From a bacterium (GTDB taxonomy: Bacteria; Electryoneota; RPQS01), in contig JAHIZR010000060.1 of assembly GCA_018814465.1 (NCBI GenBank), forward strand, positions 1 to 32,114: DNA of 32,114 nucleotides, in the 5' to 3' direction. Position 1 is the stretch's first letter, and the number at the start of each line of letters is the position of its first letter. The position numbers and the translations under genes were made by a program. Under the pieces are notes generated by a model. That model was not told where the DNA came from. It ran no database searches and worked only from the letters and a program-made list of their open reading frames with translations. Positions 21,860-31,900 of the stretch are shown piece after piece.

Positions 21860-23224
21860 ATGAACTGCCGACTGCCTGCTGCCTTACTGATCGCGCTTCT
21901 TATACTAAATCATACGGAGACCGAAGCACGACCGATACCGTCCGCCCTTGACTCAACAGACCGAGTAACTTATGTGTATGACGGCCCGCCGGTATTTTTC
22001 GGACCGACCAACGCGACTGTTGAAATCGAAGTGGCGGACGTCTTTGACATCAATGATGTAGACGTCCTCGTTTCCATCCAGCATACTTGGGATTCCGATG
22101 TCACGCTGCGATTGGAAAATCCCGCGGGAGAAACAGTTGTTTTAGTGGATTTCGCCGGGGAAAGCGGCCATAACTTCACGAATACCGTCTTCAACGATGA
22201 TGCGGCGCAGTCGATTATGCAGGGTTCCGCTCCCTTTACCGGAAGTTATCGGCCCTTAGAGCCGCTTTCGCGATTCAACGGAGGAAGCGGAACGGGAACC
22301 TGGATTCTGCATCTCGAAGATACGTTCCCGAGTGTGGATGACGGAATGCTGTCGGTTTTCGAACTGACACTCGGGGGACGAATCGGGGGAGTTGTCCGCG
22401 GCCGCGTGACTGAGCTGGCAACACAACTGCCAATGAGCGGAGTGCGGCTCGAGTATATTGACACACCCTATTCCACGATCACGGACGAACAGGGATATTA
22501 TCTGCTGAATTCGGCGGAAGGCACATTTGATCTGCTTGTTTCCTATCCCTTCTGGTGCTCGGAAGAGGTGGCCTCGATTGAGGTGACGGAGGATGATACG
22601 CTCGATTACGACTTCCAATTAGGGAAACCGGAAGCGGAATTGTCGATCAGTTCTCTGAATATTCTGGCGATACAGAACGAGATTTCGACCGAATCCTTTG
22701 AAATCAACAACACGGGCAACTGTCCGCTTGACTGGTCACTGTTGATCGAGGAAGACTGGATCACTTCGAACACGATGAGCGGAGCGATCCCCGGCGAAAC
22801 AGGTTGGGATTTCGAAATAAATGTCGATGCAAACGATCTGGAAATCGGAGACTACCTTTCGCGCATCGTGATCACTCATAACGCTGAAGGGTCTCCGCAT
22901 TCGATACCGGTCTTTGTCAGCGTGATTGCGCTGGAGGCAGGCGATTCGCATGCGATTCCGCAGGGCTTTGCTTTGCTGGGCAGCTATCCGAATCCTTTCA
23001 ACGCAGCGACATCCATACGTTACGCGCTTCCGTCACAGAGTGATGTGCGGCTTCTGTTGTATACGAATACGGGCCGGCTGATCAAGGAGATGACGGAGAA
23101 CCGTGCAGCGCCGGGGATTCATGAATTCCGACTCGATCTTTCGACCGCGGCGAGCGGGCTGTATTTCGCTCAACTGACGGCGGGCGATTTTTCAGCTGTG
23201 CAGAAACTTATCCTGATTAAATAG
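21860..23224 (+). CDS. Secreted P-domain protein with T9SS sorting domain
   Basis: 454 residues with a signal peptide (about 1-23). Residues 34-175 match a proprotein-convertase P (P/Homo B) domain: VDVLVSIQHTWDSDVTLRLE, GHNFTNTVFNDDA, then SRFNGGSGTGTWILHLED. Residues 176-255 resemble a carboxypeptidase-regulatory or CNA-B-like sandwich (GRVTELATQLPMSGVRLEY). Residues 260-355 resemble a BACON/ASPM-type Ig-like domain (FEINNTGNCPLDWSL). Residues 370-454 form the T9SS type A sorting domain (SYPNPFNAATSIRYALP to ILIK). P domains usually follow a subtilisin-like protease; no catalytic domain is present here. GAGGT precedes the ATG by 7 nt. The hisC gene follows after 32 nt, perhaps by read-through. 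Confidence 0.87.
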   Translation: MNCRLPAALLIALLILNHTETEARPIPSALDSTDRVTYVYDGPPVFFGPTNATVEIEVADVFDINDVDVLVSIQHTWDSDVTLRLENPAGETVVLVDFAGESGHNFTNTVFNDDAAQSIMQGSAPFTGSYRPLEPLSRFNGGSGTGTWILHLEDTFPSVDDGMLSVFELTLGGRIGGVVRGRVTELATQLPMSGVRLEYIDTPYSTITDEQGYYLLNSAEGTFDLLVSYPFWCSEEVASIEVTEDDTLDYDFQLGKPEAELSISSLNILAIQNEISTESFEINNTGNCPLDWSLLIEEDWITSNTMSGAIPGETGWDFEINVDANDLEIGDYLSRIVITHNAEGSPHSIPVFVSVIALEAGDSHAIPQGFALLGSYPNPFNAATSIRYALPSQSDVRLLLYTNTGRLIKEMTENRAAPGIHEFRLDLSTAASGLYFAQLTAGDFSAVQKLILIK

Positions 23225-23256
23225 CCAACTACTGTTACCATTTAAATGTTGTGCCT

Positions 23257-24354
23257 ATGATATCCATTTCTTCAAACATCGAATCTCTGATTCCTTACCA
23301 GCCCGGACGCAGCGTCGAGGAAATCCGGGAGTTGTATGGTCTCGAGCATATCGTCAAGCTGGCTTCGAATGAGAATCCGCTCGGGCCCGCGCCCAAGGCG
23401 CTGCTGGCCGCCGAAGAGGCGCTGCTGAATATGCATTTATATCCGCGAACGGGAGTGCGGCTGCGGGAGAAGCTCGCGGCGATCCACGGAGTTGCGACCG
23501 ATAATGTGATGGTCGGCGCCGGCTCGGAGTCCGTGCTGTTGAGCCTGATTCGCGCCTACCTGACACGGGATGATGAGGTGCTGACGGCGGAGGGAACTTT
23601 TATTGCCATCTACGTTCAAACGAAATCACAGGGAGTGGGTCTGCGGACAGTGCCCCTGAAGCAATATCGTTTCGATCTGGATGCTTTAGCGGATGCCATA
23701 ACCGATAAGACGAAGCTGATTTATTTTGCGAATCCGAATAATCCCACAGGGACGATTTTTACCCGCGCCGAGTTCGAGAAATTCATCGAGCGTGTTCCGA
23801 AGCATATTCTGGTCGTTTTCGACGAAGCCTATTTCGATTATGCGAAGGAAAATCCGGACTATCCGAATTCGCTGGAGTACCGCCTCGATAATGTGGTCAC
23901 ACTGCGGACTTTTTCGAAATCCTACGGATTGGCGGGAGCGAGAATCGGCTATGGATTCGCGCATCCGGAAATCTGCCGCAACGTGAGAAAAGTACATTTG
24001 CCGTTCGATCCGTCTTTGCTCGCGGAAGCGGCGGGGGTCGGGGCGCTGGATGACGCGGAATTCCTGGAGCGAACGATTCAGGTAAATCGAGCGGGGAAAG
24101 CGTTTCTGGAAGAGTGCTTTAAGGAGATCGGTTTGCCGGTTGTACCGACGGAGGCGAATTTCTTCATGGCTGCGTTCGGAACCGAGGCGGAGGCGATAAA
24201 CTTTACCGAGGACCTGCTGAAGCAGGGTGTGATTGTGCGTTATCTGAAGGCGTTCCGGCTGCCCAACTGCGTGCGGATCACCATCGGAATCCAGGAAGAG
24301 AATGAGTTTCTGATGGAGGCCATGAGAAAGGTTTATAGTCCGGTGACGGTGTGA
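23257..24354 (+). CDS. hisC: Histidinol-phosphate aminotransferase (HisC-type, PLP)
   Basis: Cytoplasmic fold-type I aminotransferase. HisC converts imidazole-acetol phosphate to histidinol phosphate with glutamate as donor; relatives in this subgroup also act on aromatic amino acids. 365 residues from ATG 23257; an in-frame GTG at 23251 would add two. Neither start has a clear ribosome-binding site. HisC landmarks: IPYQPGRSVEEI, KLASNENPLGP near the N-terminus, NPNNPTGT, FDEAYFDY, the PLP lysine in TFSKSYGLAGARIGYG (Lys221), and C-terminal RVTIG-like VRITIG. No other histidine gene is nearby, so an aromatic or broad-specificity role remains possible. Confidence 0.88.
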   Translation: MISISSNIESLIPYQPGRSVEEIRELYGLEHIVKLASNENPLGPAPKALLAAEEALLNMHLYPRTGVRLREKLAAIHGVATDNVMVGAGSESVLLSLIRAYLTRDDEVLTAEGTFIAIYVQTKSQGVGLRTVPLKQYRFDLDALADAITDKTKLIYFANPNNPTGTIFTRAEFEKFIERVPKHILVVFDEAYFDYAKENPDYPNSLEYRLDNVVTLRTFSKSYGLAGARIGYGFAHPEICRNVRKVHLPFDPSLLAEAAGVGALDDAEFLERTIQVNRAGKAFLEECFKEIGLPVVPTEANFFMAAFGTEAEAINFTEDLLKQGVIVRYLKAFRLPNCVRITIGIQEENEFLMEAMRKVYSPVTV

Positions 24355-24389
24355 TTCTACCCCCCTTTTCCGAGTCTATTCCAAAATAG

Positions 24390-24461
24390 GATTCCGGCCG
24401 GGTTGCGCACCTCAAATGACTCGATTACTGGACGATTTCTGTGCTTAGCCCGGCTCGGCGA
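24390..24461 (+). repeat. Long hairpin element, copy 8
   Basis: Seen: GATTCCGGCCGGGTTGCGCA on the left, CTGTGCTTAGCCCGGCTCGG on the right, with full pairing of both arm segments. Located 36 nt after the hisC stop codon. Confidence 0.78.
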
Positions 24462-24504
24462 ACCTTTTTACACGGCGATTTCTTGTTATGATATAGGTTC
24501 TTTG

Positions 24505-24559
24505 TCCCTCCGTGAACGGGGGGGAGATAAGAAAGCCCTCGCAGATGCGGGGGCTTTTT
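24505..24559 (+). terminator. Tandem double hairpin, probable terminator
   Basis: Seen: TCCCTCCGT then ACGGGGGGGA, linker GATAAGAAA, then GCCCTCG (24535-24541) with CGGGGGC (24548-24554) and TTTTT. Same family as 3862-3916. Lies in the convergent gap between hisC and the minus-strand propeller gene. Confidence 0.7.
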
Positions 24560-24578
24560 CAATAATATATCGCCATAG

Positions 24579-24612
24579 GATTCCGGGCACCCGGGGACGG
24601 GCGCCTCGGCGG
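24579..24612 (+). repeat. Short hairpin element, copy S3
   Basis: Seen: GATTCCGGGCACCCGGGGAC, then GGGCGCCTCGGCGGG. Identical to S1 (11931) apart from its edges. It ends 7 nt from the stop codon of the minus-strand gene. Confidence 0.65.
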
Positions 24613-24619
24613 GCAAGGA

Positions 24620-25510
24620 TCACTCGGTCAAATCAATCTGGAAGATGCGGCCGCCGTCGGTGAATACGAGCTTGGTGCCGTCGGGATTGAGCGCGGGATA
24701 TTCGGGATCGTAGTGCGTGGGAATCTCGAGCGCGACATGCTCGTGTTTTTCGATATCGTGAACGCGGATGATGGTTTCATCGCGAATATCAACGAGGCAG
24801 GCCAGATACTTGGAATTGAGCGACCAGCTCGGCCAGCGTCCGGCGCCGAGTTCGGTGCGGTCTCCGGTTTTCAGCGCGACCAGATAGAGAATCGGTTCGG
24901 GAGTGGTGGCGACAATTGCGACATAATTGCCATCGGGAGATATTTCGAAGCCGCGCACCGGTTCGTTTTCCGGAGAGGTAAAGATGCGAGTGCTATCGGC
25001 TGACTCGACCCAAAGGACTTGTGTTTCGCGATTCCAATAGGGTCCGGCGGTGCGGGGCCGGTCCTGATAATCATAGAAGGGACCGTCCGGTGAAAAGCGG
25101 TACCATACTGAATTTTCAAACAGATAGGGGCCGAGAATCTCACCCATATTGTTCGTGCGCGTGACCGGATCAAAGAGGTGAATGGATGTGGAGAGCAGGC
25201 GCAGCGGTTCTGCCGGGTGAGCCTTGATGCGGATGCGATAGACGATACGGTCATCCTGACTATTCGGCTCAAAAACGAAGCGGCGACCGATGGAATCTCC
25301 CCGCGCGGCCCGAGAGGGCTTAAAGGAGTGCAGCAGGTCGAAACTCCAGATTTCGTTCTGATTCAAAGCCGAGAAAGCCAGTGAGTTGCCGTCGTTCGAG
25401 TAGATCGGATTCAGCCAGTGAAAAGGTTTGGCATCGACGATAAGCTGCGGCTCGGCGGCTTGAAGGAGTGAAGCAAGAAGGCTGAAGGTGATAAAAAATA
25501 ATCGTTTCAT
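24620..25510 (-). CDS. Exported TolB/PD40-like beta-propeller protein
   Basis: 296 residues, no specific function recognised. The signal peptide MKRLFFITFSLLASLLQA points to the periplasm. Repeats of the WD40-like/TolB type (PD40) are spread along it: SNDGNSLAFSA, SPDGNYVAIVAT, SLNSKYLACLV and NPDGTKLVFTDGGRIFQIDL at the end. About six blades fit the length. The start at 25510 is preferred because GGA lies 6 nt upstream and the signal peptide begins cleanly; ATG at 25516 adds two residues. It is not next to tol-pal genes, so it is not the canonical TolB, and the TolB N-terminal domain is absent. It lies alone on its strand, bounded downstream by hairpin elements. Confidence 0.8.
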   Translation of the reverse strand: MKRLFFITFSLLASLLQAAEPQLIVDAKPFHWLNPIYSNDGNSLAFSALNQNEIWSFDLLHSFKPSRAARGDSIGRRFVFEPNSQDDRIVYRIRIKAHPAEPLRLLSTSIHLFDPVTRTNNMGEILGPYLFENSVWYRFSPDGPFYDYQDRPRTAGPYWNRETQVLWVESADSTRIFTSPENEPVRGFEISPDGNYVAIVATTPEPILYLVALKTGDRTELGAGRWPSWSLNSKYLACLVDIRDETIIRVHDIEKHEHVALEIPTHYDPEYPALNPDGTKLVFTDGGRIFQIDLTE

Positions 25511-25658
25511 GGTCATTCCGGCGCGATAGAAGAGCTTGAATTTCGGTGGGAACGCTGATAAGATAAGGATAAGTTCGCAGAGTCGCTATTGCTATATCAA
25601 ATTCCCTCGTAAGTCGCTCCTGTCCAATAAGTAAGGAGGGTTTTAAACGTTTCATAGC

Positions 25659-25687
25659 TTGACTGGAGCCTAAAAATGTTTTATCTT
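25659..25687 (+). promoter_or_regulatory. Sigma-70-like promoter of the giant Fn3 gene
   Basis: Seen: TTGACT (25659-25664), 17-nt spacer, TATCTT (25682-25687). The -35 box and spacing are identical to the promoters at 17317 and 19630. Start expected near 25694. Confidence 0.55.
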
Positions 25688-25778
25688 ACATTTACTATTC
25701 CTTTTCTGCGCGCCTGCGCGATTTTTTCGATTTCTAAATAATTAATAATAAAAACCATGCCAAGGTACTGAGCCAAGC

Positions 25779-25830
25779 GGAGCCGACCGGAGCCGACCGG
25801 AGCTACTCGCCGTATTTTGTGTATCGGCGA
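25779..25830 (+). repeat. GGAGCCGACC tandem repeat and adjoining hairpin in the leader
   Basis: Seen: GGAGCCGACC at 25779-25788 and 25789-25798, then GGAGCT. This is followed by TCGCCG (25807-25812) and CGGCGA (25825-25830), which form a 6-bp stem. A regulatory role is only suggested by the place. Confidence 0.4.
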
Positions 25831-25848
25831 ATAGCGGTTGGTTAGTTT

Positions 25849-25953
25849 ATGGTAACTTCAATACTGCTCTCGGTTTATACCGCTGTCAGTTCCGATGGTT
25901 CCACACCCAAGCCGGTTCAAGTGGATTGGTCTCTTGAGGAGGAGAACAAATGA
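25849..25953 (+). CDS. Possible leader peptide, 34 codons, overlapping the next start (ATGA)
   Basis: Seen: ATG at 25849 runs 34 codons to TGA at 25951-25953, whose first two bases are shared with the ATG of the giant gene (ATGA). The encoded peptide starts MVTSILLSV and ends acidic (WSLEEENK). The ribosome-binding site is weak. The overlap would permit translational coupling, but a frame this short can arise by chance, and the giant gene already has a strong site of its own. Confidence 0.2.
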   Translation: MVTSILLSVYTAVSSDGSTPKPVQVDWSLEEENK

Positions 25954-28900
25954 TACGAATGAAAAGTCTTTGGATTATCGCCTGTATGCTGGCGCTCGCG
26001 ACGGGCATGGCTTTCGGCCAGGGCGCGGTTTTTAATTTTGTCTGGACGGATGTAAACAGTCCTGGATGGTATGAACTCACCTATTGTGATACGCCTCCCG
26101 AGTGGGATGTTGTCCTGCAGGACGGAACTCCGGTCCGCCTTATGAAGGACCGTGACAACAGCGGTACTACAGGTCTATCTTATTCTCCTGCTGATACTGT
26201 CTGCACGATTGGTACACTCGGTGTTCAAGGCGAAGTGACAATCAATGAGTTTGTCTTCAATTCCGCCACCATCCCCCGCGCTTTGGGCAGCTTTCTATCC
26301 CCGTACATTCAATACATGGGTGGCGTCCCCGCGTTCCAGCCTGTATATTTGTTAGTGGGGTGCTATGACACTACCGGAGTGGATTCTGTCTTTGTGCCGA
26401 TGTGGGCTTCGTGTGATTTCTTGTTTTCTTCCGGTCCTTCTCAAGAAATTATTTCGTGTCCTAATGACGGCGCGTTTGGCCGCCCCTGCTGGACTCGTGT
26501 GGGCTGCTGTGAGCCGCCGCCGTCGTGCGAAGCCGTGCAAGACAGTCTTGTGAGGGGATTTGAAGCGTCGACCACGGATTGTGATTCCATTCGCATGACG
26601 TGGGATGCTTACGATTCCACTGCCACCGCGGCTTTGGGGTATGACGGTGTGGATTCGCTGATCATCAAGCGGGCCGGAACAAAGATCGGAAGCGTGCCAT
26701 GGTGGGCGACATATTTCGCACACTATCCTCCCGCCGAACAAACCTACTATGATTTCACGATCCAAGTGAAAAGATACTGCTCTGAGACGCTGCTATCGGA
26801 AGCCGATACATCACGGGGAATCATGCCGCGATATCCATCGGGTACCCCTGTCCTGCAGGACGCGAGCGATAGTTATTGCGATTCGGTTGTCTGTTACTAT
26901 GACATGCCAGCCGGCACTCCACAGGGCTGGGATTCCACCGCGCTCTTGCGCAACGGCCTAATCGTGACATACGCACCGGAGGGCTTCGGAGGCCAGACCG
27001 GCATCAGAATTGTACATTATAATGCGCCGATCGGTCCGGCGAACTATACGGTCGCCGGCTGGAACCATACTTGCGGCATTGGCGCGCAGTCGAACGCCTC
27101 GTCCGGTGAAGCGGGCGGTGCGCCGCCGGAAGTGCAGAATGTGAACGCGAGTGACAGCGACTGCACGCATCCGACCTATGTATCGATTACCTGGACTGAT
27201 TTGAACGTAAATGAAACGGGCTACCGGGTGTATCGCGATGGAAATCGAATTGGTCCATTGCTTTCTGCCAACGCAAATTCCTACTACGATTATAGCGGCG
27301 CTGCAGGACAACCCTATTCCTATTCAGTGCGCGCGTTCAGTGCCTGTGATTCGAGCCAGACGGTAACGCCGAACACTGGCACGCTGCCGGTACTGCCGCC
27401 GCAAGTGACGGGTTTCGCGGCATCGGATACGCTCTGCGACATGATCCGTCTTACTTGGAACGATGTGTCGGACGAGACGGGCTATGCGGTGATCAAGTCT
27501 GCGCCTGCGCTGGCGGAGACGGTTTATGTCGGACCGAATACGACGCAGTATGATGTAGTCGGAACATTTGGCACTACGACCATTGTGCCGCTAACGGCAT
27601 ACACTTTCAAGGTGGCGGCGGGGAATGCGTGTGGTTTTGGAACGGCCAGTACGACCAATACGGGCACGCTGCAGCGCAGGCCGAACCCGGTGACGAATCT
27701 TCTGCCGGGGACAAGCACATGTAATTATGCGAGGATCACGTGGAGCCAGACCGGCATTTCGAATGAGAAGGGTTTTAAGATTTATCGCGATGCAGTGGAG
27801 ATTGACACGGCAAATATAGACGCAACCTTCTACAACGACACAAATGCAACGCCGGGAGTGGCGCACAACTACACCGTAGCGGCTTATAACCAGTGTGGCG
27901 ATACGACGGCTGTGGGGCCGGTAGCGGCAACCAGACTCGCGCCGCCGGATGCTCCGACGACTTTTAATGCGACAGACGCCGAGTGCGGGATGGTCACGTG
28001 TACGTGGGACGATGTGGCCGATGAAACCGGGTATACGGTCTACCGGGATGATGGCGCTGCGCGAACCGTGACGACTTTCCCCGTCAATCCGAATATTACA
28101 ACTTATAACGACGTAACCGCACAAGCGGGCGAGGTGTACACCTATTGGGTAACGGCAACGAATGCCTGCGGGGAGAGCGACAGCAGTAATTTCGATGACG
28201 GCGCGCTGCTGCCGCTGCCGGGACAGCCGGTGATTGCGTCGAGCGACGTGGACTGCGATTCGGTTTATTTCTGCTGGAATTATCTTACGGAAGTGGATTC
28301 CTTCAATGTCTTCGATGACGGTGTTTATATCGGTACGACAACCGATACTTGCTTCGCCTATGCTCCGACCGACAGCCTTGACCATTTTTATCAGGTGGTC
28401 GCTTACAACGACTGCGGCAATGGCGACAGCTCGCTGGTGACGACGCTGGCGAGACTGGGTCTGCCGGGAATGCCCACCGGATTCGGCACGATGCAAGGCT
28501 ACAACTGCGACAATGTGACGTTGATTTGGATGGGAGACGCCTACGGACACGATGGATTCCTGATCTATGAAGGGGCGCTGCTGCGAGCGACTTTAGGTCC
28601 GACGGATACGTTCTGGGTGGATGACACAATCGCTCCCGGTGAATGGAGAGCATACTGGCTGAAGGTATTCAACGCCTGCGATACAATTGCTTACAGCGAG
28701 GTGGCCGGTCAGCGTTTGGCGCCGCCCGTCATGGTGGAAGATGTTGCGGCAACAGACGATATCTGCGCACAGGTGACGATTACCTGGACCGATCCGAACG
28801 ACACGGAAGAAGGCTTCCAGATCGTGCGCGATGACATGATTGCGCGCACCGTGGATACGGTCGCGACCATTACCGATCCGGATGCCGTAACCTATGATGA

Positions 28901-31900
28901 CCTGACCGCTTCATCGGGAACTTGGTATGAGTATACCGTGTTTGCCTATAACGAATGCGGATTGAGCGATCCCAGCGAAGCGGACAGCGGAGTCGTGCTG
29001 CCGCTGCCGGACGCGGTGACCGGATTCACGGTTGCTGAGCAGTGCAGTCTACTCTGGTTCGGTTGGGATGTTTCGGAGTTTGCAGAGTATTACCAAGTCT
29101 ACAGAGATCTTGGCGAATTAGTTGCCACGGTAACTGATACCTTATATGGAACGACGGATCTCGGTCAGCATAACTGGCATGTGATCCCGCAAAATACCTG
29201 CGGTTTGGGCGTGTCCTCAGATACCTTGAATCGAACCGCGTTAACGGCACCGCTGGCGATTGATGACCTGCTGGCGAATGATGACGGCGGTGCAAGAACG
29301 CAGGTTGACAACTGCGATCACGTGACGCTGACCTGGACCGATCCGGCGAATGCGGATACGATCTTTATCTATCGCGACGCCACGCAGATTGATTATGTGC
29401 TCTTCGGAGTGGAGACGTATACCGATGACCTGCTGGCTCCGGCGGATTATGAGTACTATGTCATCGCGAATAACGAATGCGGCGCAACGGGCGAATCCAA
29501 TCACGTCAATGCGACGGTGTACCCGCCGCCGACGGCTCCGACGAATGTCGTTGCTTCCGACACATCATGCGCGCAGGTTTATATTACATGGGATGCGGCG
29601 ACGGGAACGTTTGATGAATACATTATCTATGCGGATAGCGTAGAAATCAATCGTGTGTTTGCCGGCACGACCGCACTCTTCCACACGACTGCCATTCCCG
29701 GTGACACGGCGCTCTATCAAGTCTCAGCCTACGATGATGTCTGCGGTGAATCCGAGTATTCCGCAGGTGATGAGGGAACTCGTCTTGAAGGTCCGTCGAT
29801 TCCGGCGGACGTAGCCGCGTCGGATGATCTTTGCGATATGATCACCGTGACTTGGACGGCGTCCACCGGTACTTTCACGGAATACCGTATCTATCGGGAT
29901 GGAACGCTGGTCGGAACGGTTGACGGAGCGACGACGACATTCGATGATGATACGTTGTCGGCTTCAGGAACCTACAGCTATACGATTACGGCTTGGAGTG
30001 CCGAGTGCGGCGAGACAGCGGATTCCGATCCGGATGACGGTACGATGCTGCCGCAGATGGGTCAGGCGACCGGCTTGACGGCTTCCATGGATGACTGCGA
30101 TGGTGTTGTGTTGAATTGGGACGCGTATGAAGGCGCAGACGAGTATTATGTCTATCGTGAAGGCACCGCAATCGATACCGTTGACACAAATGAAGCGTTT
30201 GACGACGATGTGGTACGCGGCGTGACTCATTCGTATACTGTCAGTGCGGTTAACCGCTGCAACGAGGGAACGCAATCCGAAGCAGCGAATGGAATGCGTA
30301 AGGACTTCCCGGCCGCGATTACCAACCTGACGGCGAGCGATACACTCTGTGATGAAATCTGTCTCGAATGGGATGATGTCGAAGAAGAGACCGGATATTA
30401 TATCTATCGCGAAACGCTGCTGCTTGACTCGACCGTGATGGATGACGCGGACTTCTGCGATACGACGGTTGTTCCCGGAACGACTTATAATTATGTCGTG
30501 CGAGCGAAGAATGAATGCGGTGAAGGCGATCCTTCCGAGAGTATTCCGGGAGTCGGGATTGCCGGTCTGCTTCCCGTGAGCAATGTGATCACGACGCCAT
30601 CCTGCGATGATGTTACTCTTACATGGGATGACATCGAAGGAGAGACAGGTTATCAGCTCTATTACAGCATTGACGGATCCAATTTCTTAGAATTGGCAAC
30701 CGTTGAAGCGGACGTCGTGACTTACGTTGACACCGCAATCGTCGCCGGAGAGTGCCATGAATATACCGTTGCCGGCATCAACATCTGCGGAGTCGGCGCG
30801 GAATCGAGTGTAGTCGAAGGCTGCCGTAAGGATGTGCCGATTATCGTTCCCAATGTTGTCGCATCGACGACTGTCTGTGATTCGGTTCTGATTTCATGGG
30901 ATGATGTCGGTACCGAAACAAGCTTCGACATTCAAAGAGATTTTGTTGATCTTATAATCGGATTGCCTGCCGACTGCCTGAGCTACTATGATGCGACAGC
31001 AGAACCTAACGTTTCCTATTCCTATGTTGTGCGCGGTGTCAACGAATGCGGTGTAGGTTTCTTCTCCGACGAAGCATTCGGTATGGCGGCGGATATTCCG
31101 GCGCAGGTGCAGAATGTTCAGGCCACATCGGATCAGTGCTCGACCGTGGTGATCACTTGGGATGACCTTCCCGATGAAACCGGCTATTCGATCTCTTATG
31201 GTTCCGATCCCTACACAGGATTGGGAAGCGTTGGTGCGGACGTCACGGAATTCACTGCTGTCGGTTTCGTGGGCGCGGAGAATTTCTCCGTTGTCGCATC
31301 GAATCAGTGCGGTACGAGTATACGGTCCGCGCTGGCACCCGGTGAAGGGTTGGATGTGCCGCCTGTTGTAATGAATCTCGCGTTTACCGTCAATTGCGGA
31401 GCGGTGAATCTGACGTGGGACTTCCCCGCAACGGCGGACAGCTTCAGAGTGTTGCGCAGAGCGGACGGTATCACCGACTTCGATACATTGGCAACCACTC
31501 CGTTGAGCAGTCATTCGGATGAACCGGGTGTCGGGACTTGGGAATACGCGATTCTGGCTCTGAACGAATGCGGTTTTGCCCCTGATATTTCGAATATCGT
31601 CAGTGTGGAAATCATTCCGGCGCTGGATCAGGTGGTTAATTTCACCGCATCGCATGACAGTTGTCATTGTGTTTATCTGTCGTGGGATGATGTCGAGAAT
31701 GAGACTCAATATCAAATCTACTGTGATGCGGAACTGATTGCTACAACAGTGGCGAACAACACGGACACATCTATCTGTGATGGGACTACGCCTTGCAGCT
31801 ATCAAGTAAGAGCCATCAACGAATGTGATGAAGGTCCGTTCTCGGATGCCGTCATCGGTTCGTATGATGTAGAGCCGGAGGCGCCGACGGGTGTAAGCGC

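Larger units (their letters stand above)
25511..25949. other. Divergent intergenic region and leader of the giant Fn3 gene
   Basis: 439 nt between the minus-strand propeller gene and the giant plus-strand gene. It contains a promoter (25659-25687), GGAGCCGACC twice in tandem (25779-25798), a TCGCCG/CGGCGA hairpin with a 12-nt loop (25807-25830) and a 34-codon frame that overlaps the next start codon. The leader would be about 255 nt. Confidence 0.6.

Noticed and set aside
23225..24354. Histidine biosynthesis operon
   Set aside because: Only one gene of the pathway is present; the neighbours are a secreted P-domain protein and a propeller protein on the other strand.
24620..25510. Canonical TolB of the Tol-Pal system
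   Set aside because: Too short, lacks the TolB N-terminal domain, and no tolA, tolQ, tolR or pal gene is nearby.
27591..28550. Long minus-strand open frame (319 codons) inside the giant Fn3 gene
   Set aside because: Its product is rich in Arg, His and Ile in the way expected from the complement of a GAT/GAC/GCG-rich coding strand, and it has no domain. The plus-strand frame has a start, signal peptide and in-frame repeats.
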